Assembly: GCF_001905885.1 (NCBI RefSeq)
Contig: NZ_LIYH01000005.1
Location: 496,001 to 560,000 of the forward strand
DNA from: Streptomyces sp. CB03234
GTDB lineage: Bacteria > Actinomycetota > Actinomycetes > Streptomycetales > Streptomycetaceae
Direction: 5' to 3'
DNA length: 64,000 nucleotides
Part shown: one piece after another, positions 26,250-34,363 of the stretch
Position numbering within the stretch: position 1 is the first letter of the stretch
How the letters are laid out: every line of letters starts with the position of its first letter
Translations under genes and position numbers: made by a program
Notes under the pieces: model-generated
The model's database searches: none
Told to the model about the DNA's origin: nothing
What the model saw: only the letters and a program-made list of their open reading frames with translations

Positions 26250-26725
26250 GCTGTTTCTCCCTTCGGTGGGCGTGGTCGGTCCCGGTTGACCGGCCACGAC
26301 GTGATGGTGTGCCAGGGACCGCAGTCCTGGACGTCTTCGGTGCCCTTGCAGACCGCGAGCCGGCCGGTGGTGATGAGCCGGTAGGCGTGTCGTGCCGTGA
26401 GGGCGACAGTGCCGGGGCCGCACACTTCGGCCTGCTTCGTGAGCGGGCCAGGGGCGAAGTCGTTGACGAACCGGGTCCACAGCGAGTAGCAGCCCTCACC
26501 GGTGTGGGAGAGCGTTCCGCGGAGCACCAGGTTCCCGGGCTGCTCGATCCACCGGTCGCCGGCGGCGGTGGCGCTCCCGTGTCCGGCGGACCACGCGACG
26601 GTACGGGCGGGTGTGCTGCCGTCCGCGGTGGTGGACGCGGCGGTGGCCGGGGCGGTGGCGGCGAGCAGGCCGCAGACGGTGGCCGCGGCGGTGGCCGCCG
26701 CGGCGACCGGGAGGCCGGCGCGCAT
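26246..26725 (-). CDS. Small secreted protein in the peptide operon
   Basis: A 159-residue protein with a Sec signal (residues 1-33, cleavage near ATA-AST). The mature domain has four cysteines (in EGCYSLW, EVCGPG, LAVCKG and VQDCGPW) that could form two disulfides. No family is recognised. Its start shares one base with the stop of the oxidoreductase gene (TGATG) and its own stop overlaps the next start, so it is translated with the operon. A role in extracellular maturation or immunity is speculation. Confidence 0.65.
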   Translation of the reverse strand: MRAGLPVAAAATAAATVCGLLAATAPATAASTTADGSTPARTVAWSAGHGSATAAGDRWIEQPGNLVLRGTLSHTGEGCYSLWTRFVNDFAPGPLTKQAEVCGPGTVALTARHAYRLITTGRLAVCKGTEDVQDCGPWHTITSWPVNRDRPRPPKGETA

Positions 26726-28191
26726 CACATCAACTCCTTCTTCGATGGGGACAGGTCGGGCGGGGTCCGTATGCCGTGGTGGCGGCGGAGCGCGGACAAG
26801 GCGGCGAGATGGCCGCACATGCCGTGCACGGAAGGCCCGGGAGGGGTGGACGCCGAGCACAGGTACACCCCGGGCAGTGGCGTGGTGTACGGGTCCCAGC
26901 GCGCCGTCGGGCGGGCCAGCGACTGGCGCAGGGTCATGGCTCCGGCGGCGATGTCGCCACCCACGTAGTTGGGGTTGTACGTCGCGTACTGGGCGGCCGA
27001 GACGCCACGGGAAGCGATGACCGTGTCGGTGAAGCCCGGTGCGTACCCCTCGATGCGCCGGCGGATCAGCTCGACCGGGTCGCGGGTGTCGCCGTGGGGG
27101 ACGTGGGCGTAGGCCCAGACAGGGCGTCTGCCCCCGGCGTCCCGGGACGGGTCGGTGACGGCCGGGTCGACGACCAGGACGAACGGGTCGGGGACCGCCC
27201 GGCCCGCGGCGGTGGCGGTCTCCTGGCGGAAGATGTCGGCCCGGGTGCCGCCGAGGTGCACCGTGCCGGCCTGCCCCACGAGCGGGTTGGCCCACGGGAT
27301 GGGGCCGGAGACGAGGAAGTCGGCCTTCGCCGCGCCGGGGCCGTAGCGGAAGCGGCGCAGGGCGCGCCGGTAGCCGGAGGGCAGCCGGTCGCCGGCGATG
27401 GCCAGGAGTTCCTTGGGGCCGACGTCCAGCAGGACGAGCGGGACGTCGCCCAGTTCGGACAGGTCCCTGACGCGGTGCCCGGTGTGGAAGACGCCACCGT
27501 GCGCGGTGATGTCCGCGGCCATGGCGTCGGCGATGCGGGCGCTGCCCCCCTGCGGCAGGGGCCAGCCGCTGCTGTGGGCGGTGTGCGCCAGGAGCATCGC
27601 GACCGCCGCCGACGCGACCGACGGCAGCTTGCCGACGGCGTGCGCGGCCACACCCGCCAGCAGCGCCCTCGCGGGCTCGGTGGTGAAGGGGGTGCGCTCG
27701 GTGGCGTGGGCGAGCACGCGGGGCGCGAGGAGCAGGGGGGTCGGAAGATCCGGTGGCAGGGTGCGCTGGCTGGACAGGAGCAGGTCGACCACGGCCCGGG
27801 ACCGGGCGGCCAGGGGGCCCATGAGCCGCGCCCAGCGCGGGCCGTCGGCGCCCAGGTGGCCGGCGGTGCGGGTGACGCTGCGCCACGCGGCCGCCGCCCG
27901 CCCGCCGGGCAGGGGATGGGCGTACGGCATGTCGGGCTGCAGCAGCCGCACTCCGCGCGCGGGCAGGTCGAACTGGCGGAAGAACGCGGAGGCGGCGGCC
28001 ATCGGGTGGACGGCCGAGCAGATGTCGTGCACCACGTCCTGGTCGAAGAGCGGCTCGGTACGCAGGCCGCCGCCGATGGTGTCGGCCGCCTCGAACAGGG
28101 ACACGCTCAGGCCGGCCCGGGCGAGGGTCACGGCGGCGGCGAGCCCGTTGGGCCCGGTGCCCACGATCGCGGCGTCCGTCGTACGGCTCAT
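26725..28191 (-). CDS. Phytoene desaturase-like FAD oxidoreductase of the linaridin-like cluster
   Basis: A 488-residue flavoprotein with an N-terminal dinucleotide fold (VGTGPNGLAAAVTLARAG, residues 10-27, then FEAADTIGGG) and the C-terminal PLPGVYLCSASTPPGPSVHGMCG motif typical of phytoene desaturase/CrtI-like enzymes. No carotenoid synthesis gene is near. As I recall, an oxidoreductase of this class is a standard member of legonaridin-type linaridin clusters (LegC-like); its chemistry in those pathways is unsettled. Its start overlaps the ABC gene stop by four bases, and its stop overlaps the next start. Confidence 0.82.
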   Translation of the reverse strand: MSRTTDAAIVGTGPNGLAAAVTLARAGLSVSLFEAADTIGGGLRTEPLFDQDVVHDICSAVHPMAAASAFFRQFDLPARGVRLLQPDMPYAHPLPGGRAAAAWRSVTRTAGHLGADGPRWARLMGPLAARSRAVVDLLLSSQRTLPPDLPTPLLLAPRVLAHATERTPFTTEPARALLAGVAAHAVGKLPSVASAAVAMLLAHTAHSSGWPLPQGGSARIADAMAADITAHGGVFHTGHRVRDLSELGDVPLVLLDVGPKELLAIAGDRLPSGYRRALRRFRYGPGAAKADFLVSGPIPWANPLVGQAGTVHLGGTRADIFRQETATAAGRAVPDPFVLVVDPAVTDPSRDAGGRRPVWAYAHVPHGDTRDPVELIRRRIEGYAPGFTDTVIASRGVSAAQYATYNPNYVGGDIAAGAMTLRQSLARPTARWDPYTTPLPGVYLCSASTPPGPSVHGMCGHLAALSALRRHHGIRTPPDLSPSKKELM

Positions 28192-29981
28192 GAGGCGACC
28201 CCCGAACGGGCGGCCCCGGCGGTTGCCGTCCCGGCGGTGGCGGTCCCGGCGGTTGCCGTCCCGGTGGTGGCGGTCCCGGGAGGGGCGAGCTGCCGGCCGG
28301 CGAGCCGCCGGTAGGTGCTGTCGCCGTCCATCAGTTCGGCGTGCGTGCCGATGGCGCGCAGGCGGCCGTCCTCGACGACGAGGATGCGGTCGGCGCCGAT
28401 GGTGGTGGACAGGCGGTGCGCGATCGTGAGGACCTGACAGCGGGCACCGATGGTCGTGAGGGCGTCGCGCAGGGCCGTCTCGGAGTCGGAGTCGAGGTTC
28501 GAGGTGGCCTCGTCGAGGAGCAGCACCTCGGGCCTGGCCAGCAGGGCCCGGGCGATGGCGAGGCGCTGCCGCTGGCCGCCGGACAGCCCGGTGCCGCCCT
28601 CACCGAGCTCGGTGTCCAGGCCGTCCGGCAGGGCGTCGACGACCTCGGTCAGGTGGGCGGCCTCCACCGCCTCCGCGATGTCCGCGGGGGTGGCGTCCGG
28701 GCGGGCGTACGTGAGGTTCTCCCGCACCGTGCCGCGCATCAGCGGGGAGTCCTGCTCCACCAGACCGATCCGGGCCCGCAGTTCGCCGAGCGGCATGGCC
28801 GAGGTGTCGGCTCCGGCGATGCGGATCGTGCCCCGGTCGGGTGTGAGGAAACGCTCGAGGAGCTGGAACAGCGTGGTCTTGCCGGCGCCGGACGGGCCGA
28901 CGATCGCGGTCACTCCGGTGGCGGGCAGGGTGAACGACACGTCGTTCACCGCGGGGGCGGCGGTGTCGCCGTAGCTGAAGGTGACGGCCTCGAACTCGAC
29001 CGCCGGCGCCCCCTCGACGGCGTTGGAGCCGGTCGCGTCGCCGGTCTCCTCCTGCTCGATGGCGGCCAGGTCCCGCACCCTGTCGATGGCGGCCCGGCCC
29101 TGCTGGAACTCCCCGAGCGACATGAACAGCATCACCAGCGGAGCCACCAGATAGAACAGGTACATGATGAACGCCGTCAGGTCCTGGACGGGCAGGGCTC
29201 CGGTGGCGGTGCGCGCCATGCCCCAGGCGATCACCACGGCCAGGGACACCTGCGTACCGACGTTCATGGCGGGCATCAGCATCGCCGACAGCCGGGTGAC
29301 GCGCAGCCCGCTGCCGCGTGCGGCGTCGGCGAGAGCGTGGAGGCGCTCCTCCTCGCGCTGCTCGGCCCTCGACGCCTTCACCGTGGTCAGGGCTCCCAGC
29401 ACCCGCAGGAGCCCGGAGCCGTAGTCGCTGGTGTCCTCCCGGTTGTCCACCGCCGCCTGGCGGACCGCGCGGGCCAGCCCGAGGGAGACCACCGAGGCGG
29501 CACCGAGGCAGCCGGCCGTGGCCAGCAGCATCCGCCAGTCGATCCACGCCATGACGGCGATGCAGCCGGCGGCCGTGAACCCGGAGGTGATCATCTGTGC
29601 CACGGACGAGGACAGGGCGATCCTGGCGATCGAGGTGTCCGCGACGGTCCGGGTGAACACATCGCCGTGCTCCAGCTTGGTGAACGCCCGTACCTGGGCG
29701 TGCAGGAGACGGCCGGTGAGCGTGGTGCGCATGTCGAGGACGATGTTCTCCCCGGCACGTCCGATCAGATAGAAGTGCGTCGCCGCCAGAGCCGCGTCGG
29801 CGGCGAACAGGGCGGCGATGAACACGATCGGCCACAGCACCGGCCGGTCCGTCGCGACGGCCTCGATCAGGTCGCCGATGAGAAGCGGCTGTACGAGGGT
29901 GGCGGCGGTGCCCATGAGGCCGAGGAGGGTGCCGGCGCCCAGCAGCAGCCGGTGACGGCGGACGATCAAGGATATGTTCAC
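28188..29981 (-). CDS. ABC exporter, fused permease and ATPase (peptide export)
   Basis: A 597-residue half-transporter: six membrane helices in residues 1-300 and a nucleotide-binding domain with Walker A GPSGAGKTT at about 362-370, signature LSGGQRQRLAIARALL near 465 and Walker B VLLLDEATS. No peptidase domain precedes it, so leader removal must come from another protein. It is the natural export pump for the products of the three upstream peptide genes. The GTG at 29981 overlaps the preceding stop. The last 30 residues are a Thr/Ala/Gly repeat. Confidence 0.88.
   Translation of the reverse strand: MNISLIVRRHRLLLGAGTLLGLMGTAATLVQPLLIGDLIEAVATDRPVLWPIVFIAALFAADAALAATHFYLIGRAGENIVLDMRTTLTGRLLHAQVRAFTKLEHGDVFTRTVADTSIARIALSSSVAQMITSGFTAAGCIAVMAWIDWRMLLATAGCLGAASVVSLGLARAVRQAAVDNREDTSDYGSGLLRVLGALTTVKASRAEQREEERLHALADAARGSGLRVTRLSAMLMPAMNVGTQVSLAVVIAWGMARTATGALPVQDLTAFIMYLFYLVAPLVMLFMSLGEFQQGRAAIDRVRDLAAIEQEETGDATGSNAVEGAPAVEFEAVTFSYGDTAAPAVNDVSFTLPATGVTAIVGPSGAGKTTLFQLLERFLTPDRGTIRIAGADTSAMPLGELRARIGLVEQDSPLMRGTVRENLTYARPDATPADIAEAVEAAHLTEVVDALPDGLDTELGEGGTGLSGGQRQRLAIARALLARPEVLLLDEATSNLDSDSETALRDALTTIGARCQVLTIAHRLSTTIGADRILVVEDGRLRAIGTHAELMDGDSTYRRLAGRQLAPPGTATTGTATAGTATAGTATAGAARSGVAS
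28216..28275. repeat. Four 15-bp units encoding the ABC protein tail
   Basis: Alternating units CCGGCGGTTGCCGTC and CCGGCGGTGGCGGTC occur four times in a row and encode the GTATAGTATAG tail of the exporter. In-frame minisatellite growth in a dispensable tail is likely. Confidence 0.9.
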
Positions 29982-30157
29982 TGGCTGCCCTTACCGAAGA
30001 CGACCGCGATGACCGCGGCGACGGCCGCGGCGAAGACGAAGCTCTTGACCCACGCGTCCCGAGTGACCACGCCGTTGTCGCGGAACATCACCAGCGTGCT
30101 CGGTAGGGCGAAGGCGAAGGCGATGACGAACCACGTCAGACGGCTTGCTGTCAGCAC
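29978..30157 (-). CDS. 59-residue double-membrane-span protein
   Basis: A short gene missed by length filters. GTG at 30157 follows GGGAGGGG and encodes LTASRLTWFVIAFAFALP, a first membrane segment, then DNGVVTRDAWVKSF and a second hydrophobic segment FVFAAAVAAVIAVVFGKGSQ. Its stop overlaps the start of the ABC exporter (GTGA), so it is translationally coupled to it. It may be a small subunit of the exporter or of the membrane modification complex; no family is recognised. Confidence 0.72.
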   Translation of the reverse strand: MLTASRLTWFVIAFAFALPSTLVMFRDNGVVTRDAWVKSFVFAAAVAAVIAVVFGKGSQ

Positions 30158-30236
30158 TGCCGGACCCCTCCCTTCCCTGTCTGTTCGGCGGCGTCTACGT
30201 GACGGCGTCTACGTGACGGCGTCTACTGGGCGGCGT

Positions 30237-31010
30237 CTACCTGGCGGCGCGCGCGGTGTACCAGTCGTACGGCTGCGGGCTCTGTGCCGCGTACACGTGC
30301 TCGACGGTGAATCCGGCCCGGCGCAGGCAGGTTTCGACCTCGTCGCGCTCGATGAGGAGGACACGCTCGCTGAATTCCACCGGCGGCTCGCCGTCCGCGT
30401 CGATGCGGGTGCCCATGGTGAGGACGTCCGCGTCGTCGAGGGTGATGGTGAAGGTGGTCGTGCCGCCATGGTGCGGGGTGGGCAGCGTCACCGTGTGCTG
30501 TGCCACGAGCGGCCGGTAGGTGCCGGTGGCGTAGTACTCCAGCGACAGGGTCGCGCCCGGTGCCAGTACGGCGCGTACGTGGGCGAGGGCGGCCGTCAGC
30601 TCGTCGCGGTCGGCCACGCACGCCAGCGAGCCCATGGTGGAGTACGCGGCGTCGAACGGGCCGGTGACCGGCAGCGGTTCCCGGAAGTCGGCCCGCACCA
30701 GCGACACGTTCCCGGGGACGGTCTTGGCGCGCAGCGCCTCCAGCATGGGGCGGGAGTTGTCCAGGCCGACCACCTGGGCGGCGATGGCGGCGACGGGCAG
30801 GGCGACACGGCCCGTCCCGACGCCGATCTCCAGGACGCGGGCCCCGGTCACGTGTGGGCGGAGCCGGACGACGGTGGCCTCGGCGGGCAGGGCGGGTGCG
30901 ATCAGCGAGTCGTACACGGACGCGACCGCGGTCCCGTACTGCACGTCCCGCGTGACCGGCGCGTCCGGCGCGTCCAGCGCGTGTATCGCGTCCAGCGCGT
31001 GCTGAGTCAC
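30237..31010 (-). CDS. SAM-dependent methyltransferase of the linaridin-like cluster
   Basis: A 257-residue class I methyltransferase with motif I VLEIGVGTG at 59-67, acidic motif II GLDNSRPML and motif post-II ADFREPLPVTGPFDAAYSTMGSL. In linaridin pathways the CypM-type methyltransferase adds two methyl groups to the N-terminal alpha-amine of the processed peptide; the predicted cores here begin with Ala, which fits. The first 20 residues contain an Ala-Asp/His repeat. GTG at 31010 overlaps the preceding stop. About 80 bases separate it from the small membrane protein. Confidence 0.85.
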   Translation of the reverse strand: MTQHALDAIHALDAPDAPVTRDVQYGTAVASVYDSLIAPALPAEATVVRLRPHVTGARVLEIGVGTGRVALPVAAIAAQVVGLDNSRPMLEALRAKTVPGNVSLVRADFREPLPVTGPFDAAYSTMGSLACVADRDELTAALAHVRAVLAPGATLSLEYYATGTYRPLVAQHTVTLPTPHHGGTTTFTITLDDADVLTMGTRIDADGEPPVEFSERVLLIERDEVETCLRRAGFTVEHVYAAQSPQPYDWYTARAAR

Positions 31011-31552
31011 GGGTTCACCTCTTCGTAGTCGAAGACCATGTCGTACGTGGGGTCCTCGCTGTGGTCGTAGCCGGAGTAGCGCACCAGCAGCACCTGGAAC
31101 AGCGGGAACCCCGGCTCCGGAGTGAGGCGCTGACGGACGAACTCGTTGACCAGCCGGTACGCGGACTCCTTGGCCTCCTTGTGCAGCGGGGTCATCGCAC
31201 CCGGGTTGTTCAACAGGGTGGACGCCACGTCGAAGATGGCCTTCTCGGCGCGGCGGCCGGGGAACCAGAAGGCGTGGAGCAGCTTGCGGGGCGCGATGGA
31301 GTACACCTCCCGCCACTCGGTGTGCTCCGTCTTGTCCTCATTGGCGAGCCGGTAGAGGAAGTGCTGGTCCTCGACGGCCGGGTTGGGGGCGAAGAACCGC
31401 CAGTTGGGGATGAGGATCCCCGTGCCCGTCTTGTCACCGCTGCGCACCTTGTCGTAGCTGCGGTCGGGGTGCTGGCCCAGTACCGAGGCCACGAACCAGC
31501 CGGCGAGGATCGCCGGTACCGCCCGTTCCATCACCGTGGACGTCCTGCTCAC
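31007..31552 (-). CDS. WRFFAPNP-motif membrane-associated protein (LegF-like)
   Basis: A 181-residue protein with one N-terminal hydrophobic segment (AVPAILAGWFVASVLG) and a conserved-looking NWRFFAPNPAVEDQHFLYRL segment near residue 50. I have seen this motif in short proteins encoded beside HTTM-like proteins, and in legonaridin-type clusters the two correspond to pieces of CypH (LegE/LegF), as I recall. It may form with the HTTM protein and the hydrolase the membrane complex for dehydration and cleavage. GTG start and stop both overlap neighbours by four bases. Confidence 0.65.
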   Translation of the reverse strand: MSRTSTVMERAVPAILAGWFVASVLGQHPDRSYDKVRSGDKTGTGILIPNWRFFAPNPAVEDQHFLYRLANEDKTEHTEWREVYSIAPRKLLHAFWFPGRRAEKAIFDVASTLLNNPGAMTPLHKEAKESAYRLVNEFVRQRLTPEPGFPLFQVLLVRYSGYDHSEDPTYDMVFDYEEVNP

Positions 31553-32565
31553 GCCGTATCCCCCTGCTCGTGCCGGTCTTCTCCGGCGTACCGCGCCGCG
31601 GCCGCGGCCACCGCGTCCTCGATGGCCCTGGTGGTGAGCGGGGCGTGCGCGACCCCGCCCGTGATGGACAGATGGGTGGAGCCGGGGATGGTCACGATCC
31701 GGCCGCCGCTGCCCGACGTGACGTACTCGTCGTACAGGTCCTGGTGCTCGGGGGTGTCCCGCATGGTCGACTCGGCCGCCACCACCGAGACGGGGATCCG
31801 CAGCCGGTCCAGGGGCCGCCCGCCGTCGAGCATGAAGGCGTACGAGTAGTCCCACTCGCGCCGCCCGGCGCGCCAGGTGGCGGGGGCGGAGCCTTCCAGA
31901 CGCAGCGTCCGCAGGTGGGGGCTGTTCTCCGCGAAGGAGAACAGGCCCTTCTTGTCGATGAGCAGGCCGGCGCCGAACACCGACGACCACGGGCCGAGCT
32001 TCATCGTCAGGTTCACCCCGCGGGAGCCTTCGCGCTGCCTGCGGGAGTGCAGCAGTTCACGTGGATGGGTGGGGTCGACCAGGACCAGTGCGTGGACCCG
32101 GTCGGGGGAGGCGGCGGCCGTACGGTGGGCGAGGTAGCCTCCCAGGGAGTGCCCGGCCAGCACGCAGGGGCCGTCGGTGGCGACGGCGTCGGCGATGACG
32201 TCGGTCAGGTCGTTGACGGACTCGCCGAGCGCGTAGTCCTCCGGGCAGCGCCGCAGTGACGACCGGTATCCGGCCCGGTCGTACAGCACCAGCGAGATCG
32301 CCGGGTCGAGGTGGTCGGCGACGAGCAGCCACGCCGCGGACGAGTTCATCAGGCCGGCGTCGCACACCAGCGTCGGACCGCCCGCCTCACCACGCCGTAC
32401 GTGGTACGTGATGAGGTTGCCGCTGTCGCAGCGCAGACGGCGCCGCTCGAAACCGGCGTGGCCGGACCGGGAGGCGAGTGTGGCGTAGCCCTGGTGGGCG
32501 AGACCGGCGGCCAGGCACGCGGCCAGACCGGCCGTGGTCAGCTTCGGGAACGTCAGCCTGCTCAT
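31549..32565 (-). CDS. Alpha/beta hydrolase of the linaridin-like cluster (CypL/LegG-like)
   Basis: A 338-residue alpha/beta-hydrolase with an N-terminal membrane anchor (about residues 10-25), strand-nucleophile elbow LAGHSLGGYLAHR with Ser140, a putative acid near VVAAES and catalytic His in GSTHLSI close to the C-terminus. For linaridins of the grisemycin type, the H and L proteins together were reported to dehydrate, epimerise and cleave the precursor. By position and fold this is my candidate for the L-type partner and for leader cleavage. It overlaps both neighbours by four bases. Confidence 0.78.
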   Translation of the reverse strand: MSRLTFPKLTTAGLAACLAAGLAHQGYATLASRSGHAGFERRRLRCDSGNLITYHVRRGEAGGPTLVCDAGLMNSSAAWLLVADHLDPAISLVLYDRAGYRSSLRRCPEDYALGESVNDLTDVIADAVATDGPCVLAGHSLGGYLAHRTAAASPDRVHALVLVDPTHPRELLHSRRQREGSRGVNLTMKLGPWSSVFGAGLLIDKKGLFSFAENSPHLRTLRLEGSAPATWRAGRREWDYSYAFMLDGGRPLDRLRIPVSVVAAESTMRDTPEHQDLYDEYVTSGSGGRIVTIPGSTHLSITGGVAHAPLTTRAIEDAVAAAAARYAGEDRHEQGDTA

Positions 32566-33398
32566 GCCGCCTCCCCCGTCCTCTTGGCGAGTGCCCTGAC
32601 GGACGGATACGTGGACGCGAACGCCCAGGCGAAGCGGGACAGGCCCATGAAGCGGGCGTTGGCGATGTGGAAGGCGCCCATGACGAGCAGCCCGGCGTCG
32701 ATGTACTTGCCCTTCTTGAGCAGCAGCAGCGGAAATCCGCACTCCAGGGCCAGAACGGTGTGGCACACCGCCCGGGAGACGGCCGGGTACTTCTCCAGCT
32801 GGTTGTAGAACCACTCGTCGCCGTACGTCTGGGTACGCATGATCTTCGCGAGGGCGTCGCCGGACCGCCAGGCGTCGCCGGGGAGTTTGGCCCACCCGGA
32901 CGCCCCGTACGACAGGACGGTCTGGGCGCCGATGAACTGGACGGCGGCGGTACGGGTGGCGTCGGTGCCGCCGGCCCGGCCGAGTGCGGCGGCGGTCTGC
33001 ACCAGGAACGACACCTGATCGGATCCGTCGGTGCCGAACAAGTGGCGAGGATAGATGAGGAGTTGGCTTCCCGCCAGGTAGGCGTTGGCGGCCATGCGCA
33101 CCTTGTTGCTCTTCACCGGCGAGATGAGTACCGCCGCTGCCAGGGCACGGGAGCCGTGGAGGGCCTGCGTGACCGGTTCGCGGGCGATGAAGTCCTTGAC
33201 GGCCTGCATCGCCTTCGTCTTGGCGGGGACCTGGGACCTGGTGTGGGTCCAGTCGTTCAGGCCACCGGGTTCCCGGTCGGTCCTGCGCACCAGGTACTCG
33301 AGGCTGGACAGCAGGTGTGTGGCGGCGGACAGCCGCTCGGCGGTCGTGAGCGGCTTGGCGCACGCCGACTCAGCGGCTCTGCGGAGACGTGACAGCAT
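32562..33398 (-). CDS. HTTM-like integral membrane protein (CypH/LegE-like)
   Basis: A 278-residue membrane protein and first gene of the long operon. Hydrophobic segments are interrupted by LSYGASGWAKLPGDAWRSGDALA near residue 165, the hallmark Gly-x-x-Lys-x-x-GxxW-xxG motif of HTTM/vitamin K-dependent carboxylase-like proteins, and IYPRHLFGTDG earlier. HTTM-like proteins are core members of linaridin clusters and replace the dehydratases of lanthipeptide pathways. The ATG at 33398 is 168 bases from the stop of the nearest precursor gene, allowing readthrough past a weak hairpin. Confidence 0.75.
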   Translation of the reverse strand: MLSRLRRAAESACAKPLTTAERLSAATHLLSSLEYLVRRTDREPGGLNDWTHTRSQVPAKTKAMQAVKDFIAREPVTQALHGSRALAAAVLISPVKSNKVRMAANAYLAGSQLLIYPRHLFGTDGSDQVSFLVQTAAALGRAGGTDATRTAAVQFIGAQTVLSYGASGWAKLPGDAWRSGDALAKIMRTQTYGDEWFYNQLEKYPAVSRAVCHTVLALECGFPLLLLKKGKYIDAGLLVMGAFHIANARFMGLSRFAWAFASTYPSVRALAKRTGEAA

Positions 33399-33423
33399 GA
33401 TCTGTTCCTGGTCGCATGTCAGT

Positions 33424-33510
33424 TGAGGTGGCGCGGGGCGGCGAGGGCGCGCGGGGCGTGAGGTGGCGTGGGGCGGCGAGGACGCGCGGGGCGGCGAGGA
33501 CGCGCGGGCG
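33424..33510. repeat. GC-rich short tandem repeats between precursor and operon
   Basis: Imperfect copies of GGGGCGGCGAGGACGCGCG follow one another four times in the untranslated gap. No coding or known function is visible; they could slow transcription or be simple slippage products. Confidence 0.7.
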
Positions 33511-33522
33511 GTGAAAGGGAGA

Positions 33523-33557
33523 GGCGGGAAACCCCGAACCGCTGGAGGCTTCCCGCC
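33523..33557 (-). terminator. Weak hairpin behind precursor peptide 1
   Basis: GGCGGGAA pairs with TTCCCGCC across a 19-base loop, directly downstream of the first precursor gene on the minus strand. A leaky hairpin here would make more precursor than enzyme transcript, as is common for RiPP clusters. Confidence 0.5.
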
Positions 33558-33565
33558 AACACCCG

Positions 33566-33745
33566 TTACTTCTGGGCGGCCTTCACAGCGGCGCCGACGC
33601 CGGCGGCGGCAGTGATGACGGCGGACACCTTGCCGCCGGCCACAACGCCCGCCACGAACGCGGCGGGGGTCGCCATCACCGGAGCGACCGAGCCGTCGGC
33701 CGCCTGGCCGGCGCCTGCGTTGACCTTCTCAACGAGCACGGACAT
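33566..33745 (-). CDS. Linaridin-like precursor peptide 1
   Basis: A 59-residue peptide. The leader (1-24) holds EKVN and ends APVM; the proposed core (25-59) begins ATPAAFVAGVVAGG and is rich in Ala, Val and Gly with two Thr and one Ser. Known linaridins such as cypemycin have MATPATP at the leader-core border, with cleavage before Ala, dehydrobutyrine from Thr and dimethylation of the N-terminal Ala; the match here is strong. It shares the APVMATPA block with two more peptides upstream. There is no C-terminal Cys, consistent with no CypD-type decarboxylase gene. Confidence 0.8.
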   Translation of the reverse strand: MSVLVEKVNAGAGQAADGSVAPVMATPAAFVAGVVAGGKVSAVITAAAGVGAAVKAAQK

Positions 33746-33780
33746 GGTGCATCCTCCAATAATCTGATACATGGGAAGCG

Positions 33781-33823
33781 CTCCGGTTCTGGCAGACACG
33801 TGGACTGTCTGCCAGAACCGGAG
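33781..33823 (-). terminator. Strong hairpin between precursor 2 and precursor 1
   Basis: CTCCGGTTCTGGCAGAC at 33781-33797 pairs perfectly over 17 bp with 33807-33823, leaving a 9-base loop. A second small hairpin (CCCCCGG/CCGGGGG) lies at 33825-33838. Both are downstream of precursor 2. Confidence 0.8.
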
Positions 33824-33850
33824 TCCCCCGGAACCGGGGGCTCACCGGGC

Positions 33851-34051
33851 TCAGCCGGTGGCCACCTTGTACGCCGCGTAGGCAGCGCCGGTAACCGCAC
33901 CGGCACCGACCACGGCACCAGCGGCCTTGGCGATCACGGGGGTCGCGAAGATGGCCGGAGTGGCCATGACGGGAGCCGTGCCGCGAGCGGGCGCGCCCGC
34001 ATCGAGCGCCCCCTTGAGGGACGCGTCGGCGTTCACCTTCTGCGTCAGCAT
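33851..34051 (-). CDS. Linaridin-like precursor peptide 2
   Basis: A 66-residue peptide with leader 1-29 (QKVNADASLKG then GTAPVM) and proposed core 30-66 starting ATPAIFATPVIAKAAGAVVG. The core has four Thr and two Tyr and ends KVATG. It aligns with peptides 1 and 3 around KVN and APVMATPA, and its leader shares the KVNxDxSLxG pattern with peptide 3. It has its own upstream region of about 310 bases and its own terminator hairpin, suggesting separate expression. Confidence 0.8.
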   Translation of the reverse strand: MLTQKVNADASLKGALDAGAPARGTAPVMATPAIFATPVIAKAAGAVVGAGAVTGAAYAAYKVATG

Positions 34052-34363
34052 GTGTTTTCCTCCTCTCCGTTGTGTGTCGGGGCAGGGAATATCCCGCCAC
34101 CGCGCAGAATGCCCGCGGCGGGAAGTCGGATGGAAAGGGCGATGTCACTCAGAGAGTCGAGAAAGCCGATGCACTCGCCCGAATAAACGGTAGGCCCGGA
34201 TATGGAAAGCCGCAGCGATGGCCGCCGTGTGGAGAAAACCCTCGATGAATGGCTTATTGCGCCGGCTTTACCGAAGTGCTGCACCGGGGCATACGCGGGC
34301 CACGGAGAACCGGGCGTGCGTACGCGGGTGTGGTGGCGGCGGCCGTGACGGGCGCCGCGAGGA
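34052..34363. other. Non-coding upstream region of precursor 2
   Basis: About 310 bases with lower GC than the genes around it and no supportable ORF. It should hold the promoter of precursor 2 (minus strand) and the end of the precursor 3 transcript. GAGGAGGAAAA directly before 34051 (minus strand) is a strong ribosome site. Confidence 0.5.

Noticed and set aside
25894..28191. Carotenoid biosynthesis suggested by the CrtI-like enzyme
   Set aside because: No phytoene synthase, cyclase or prenyl synthase gene is near and the gene is coupled to the peptide operon.
33424..33510. Tandem units considered as a CRISPR-like array
   Set aside because: Units are adjacent, imperfect and spacer-free, and no cas gene is present.
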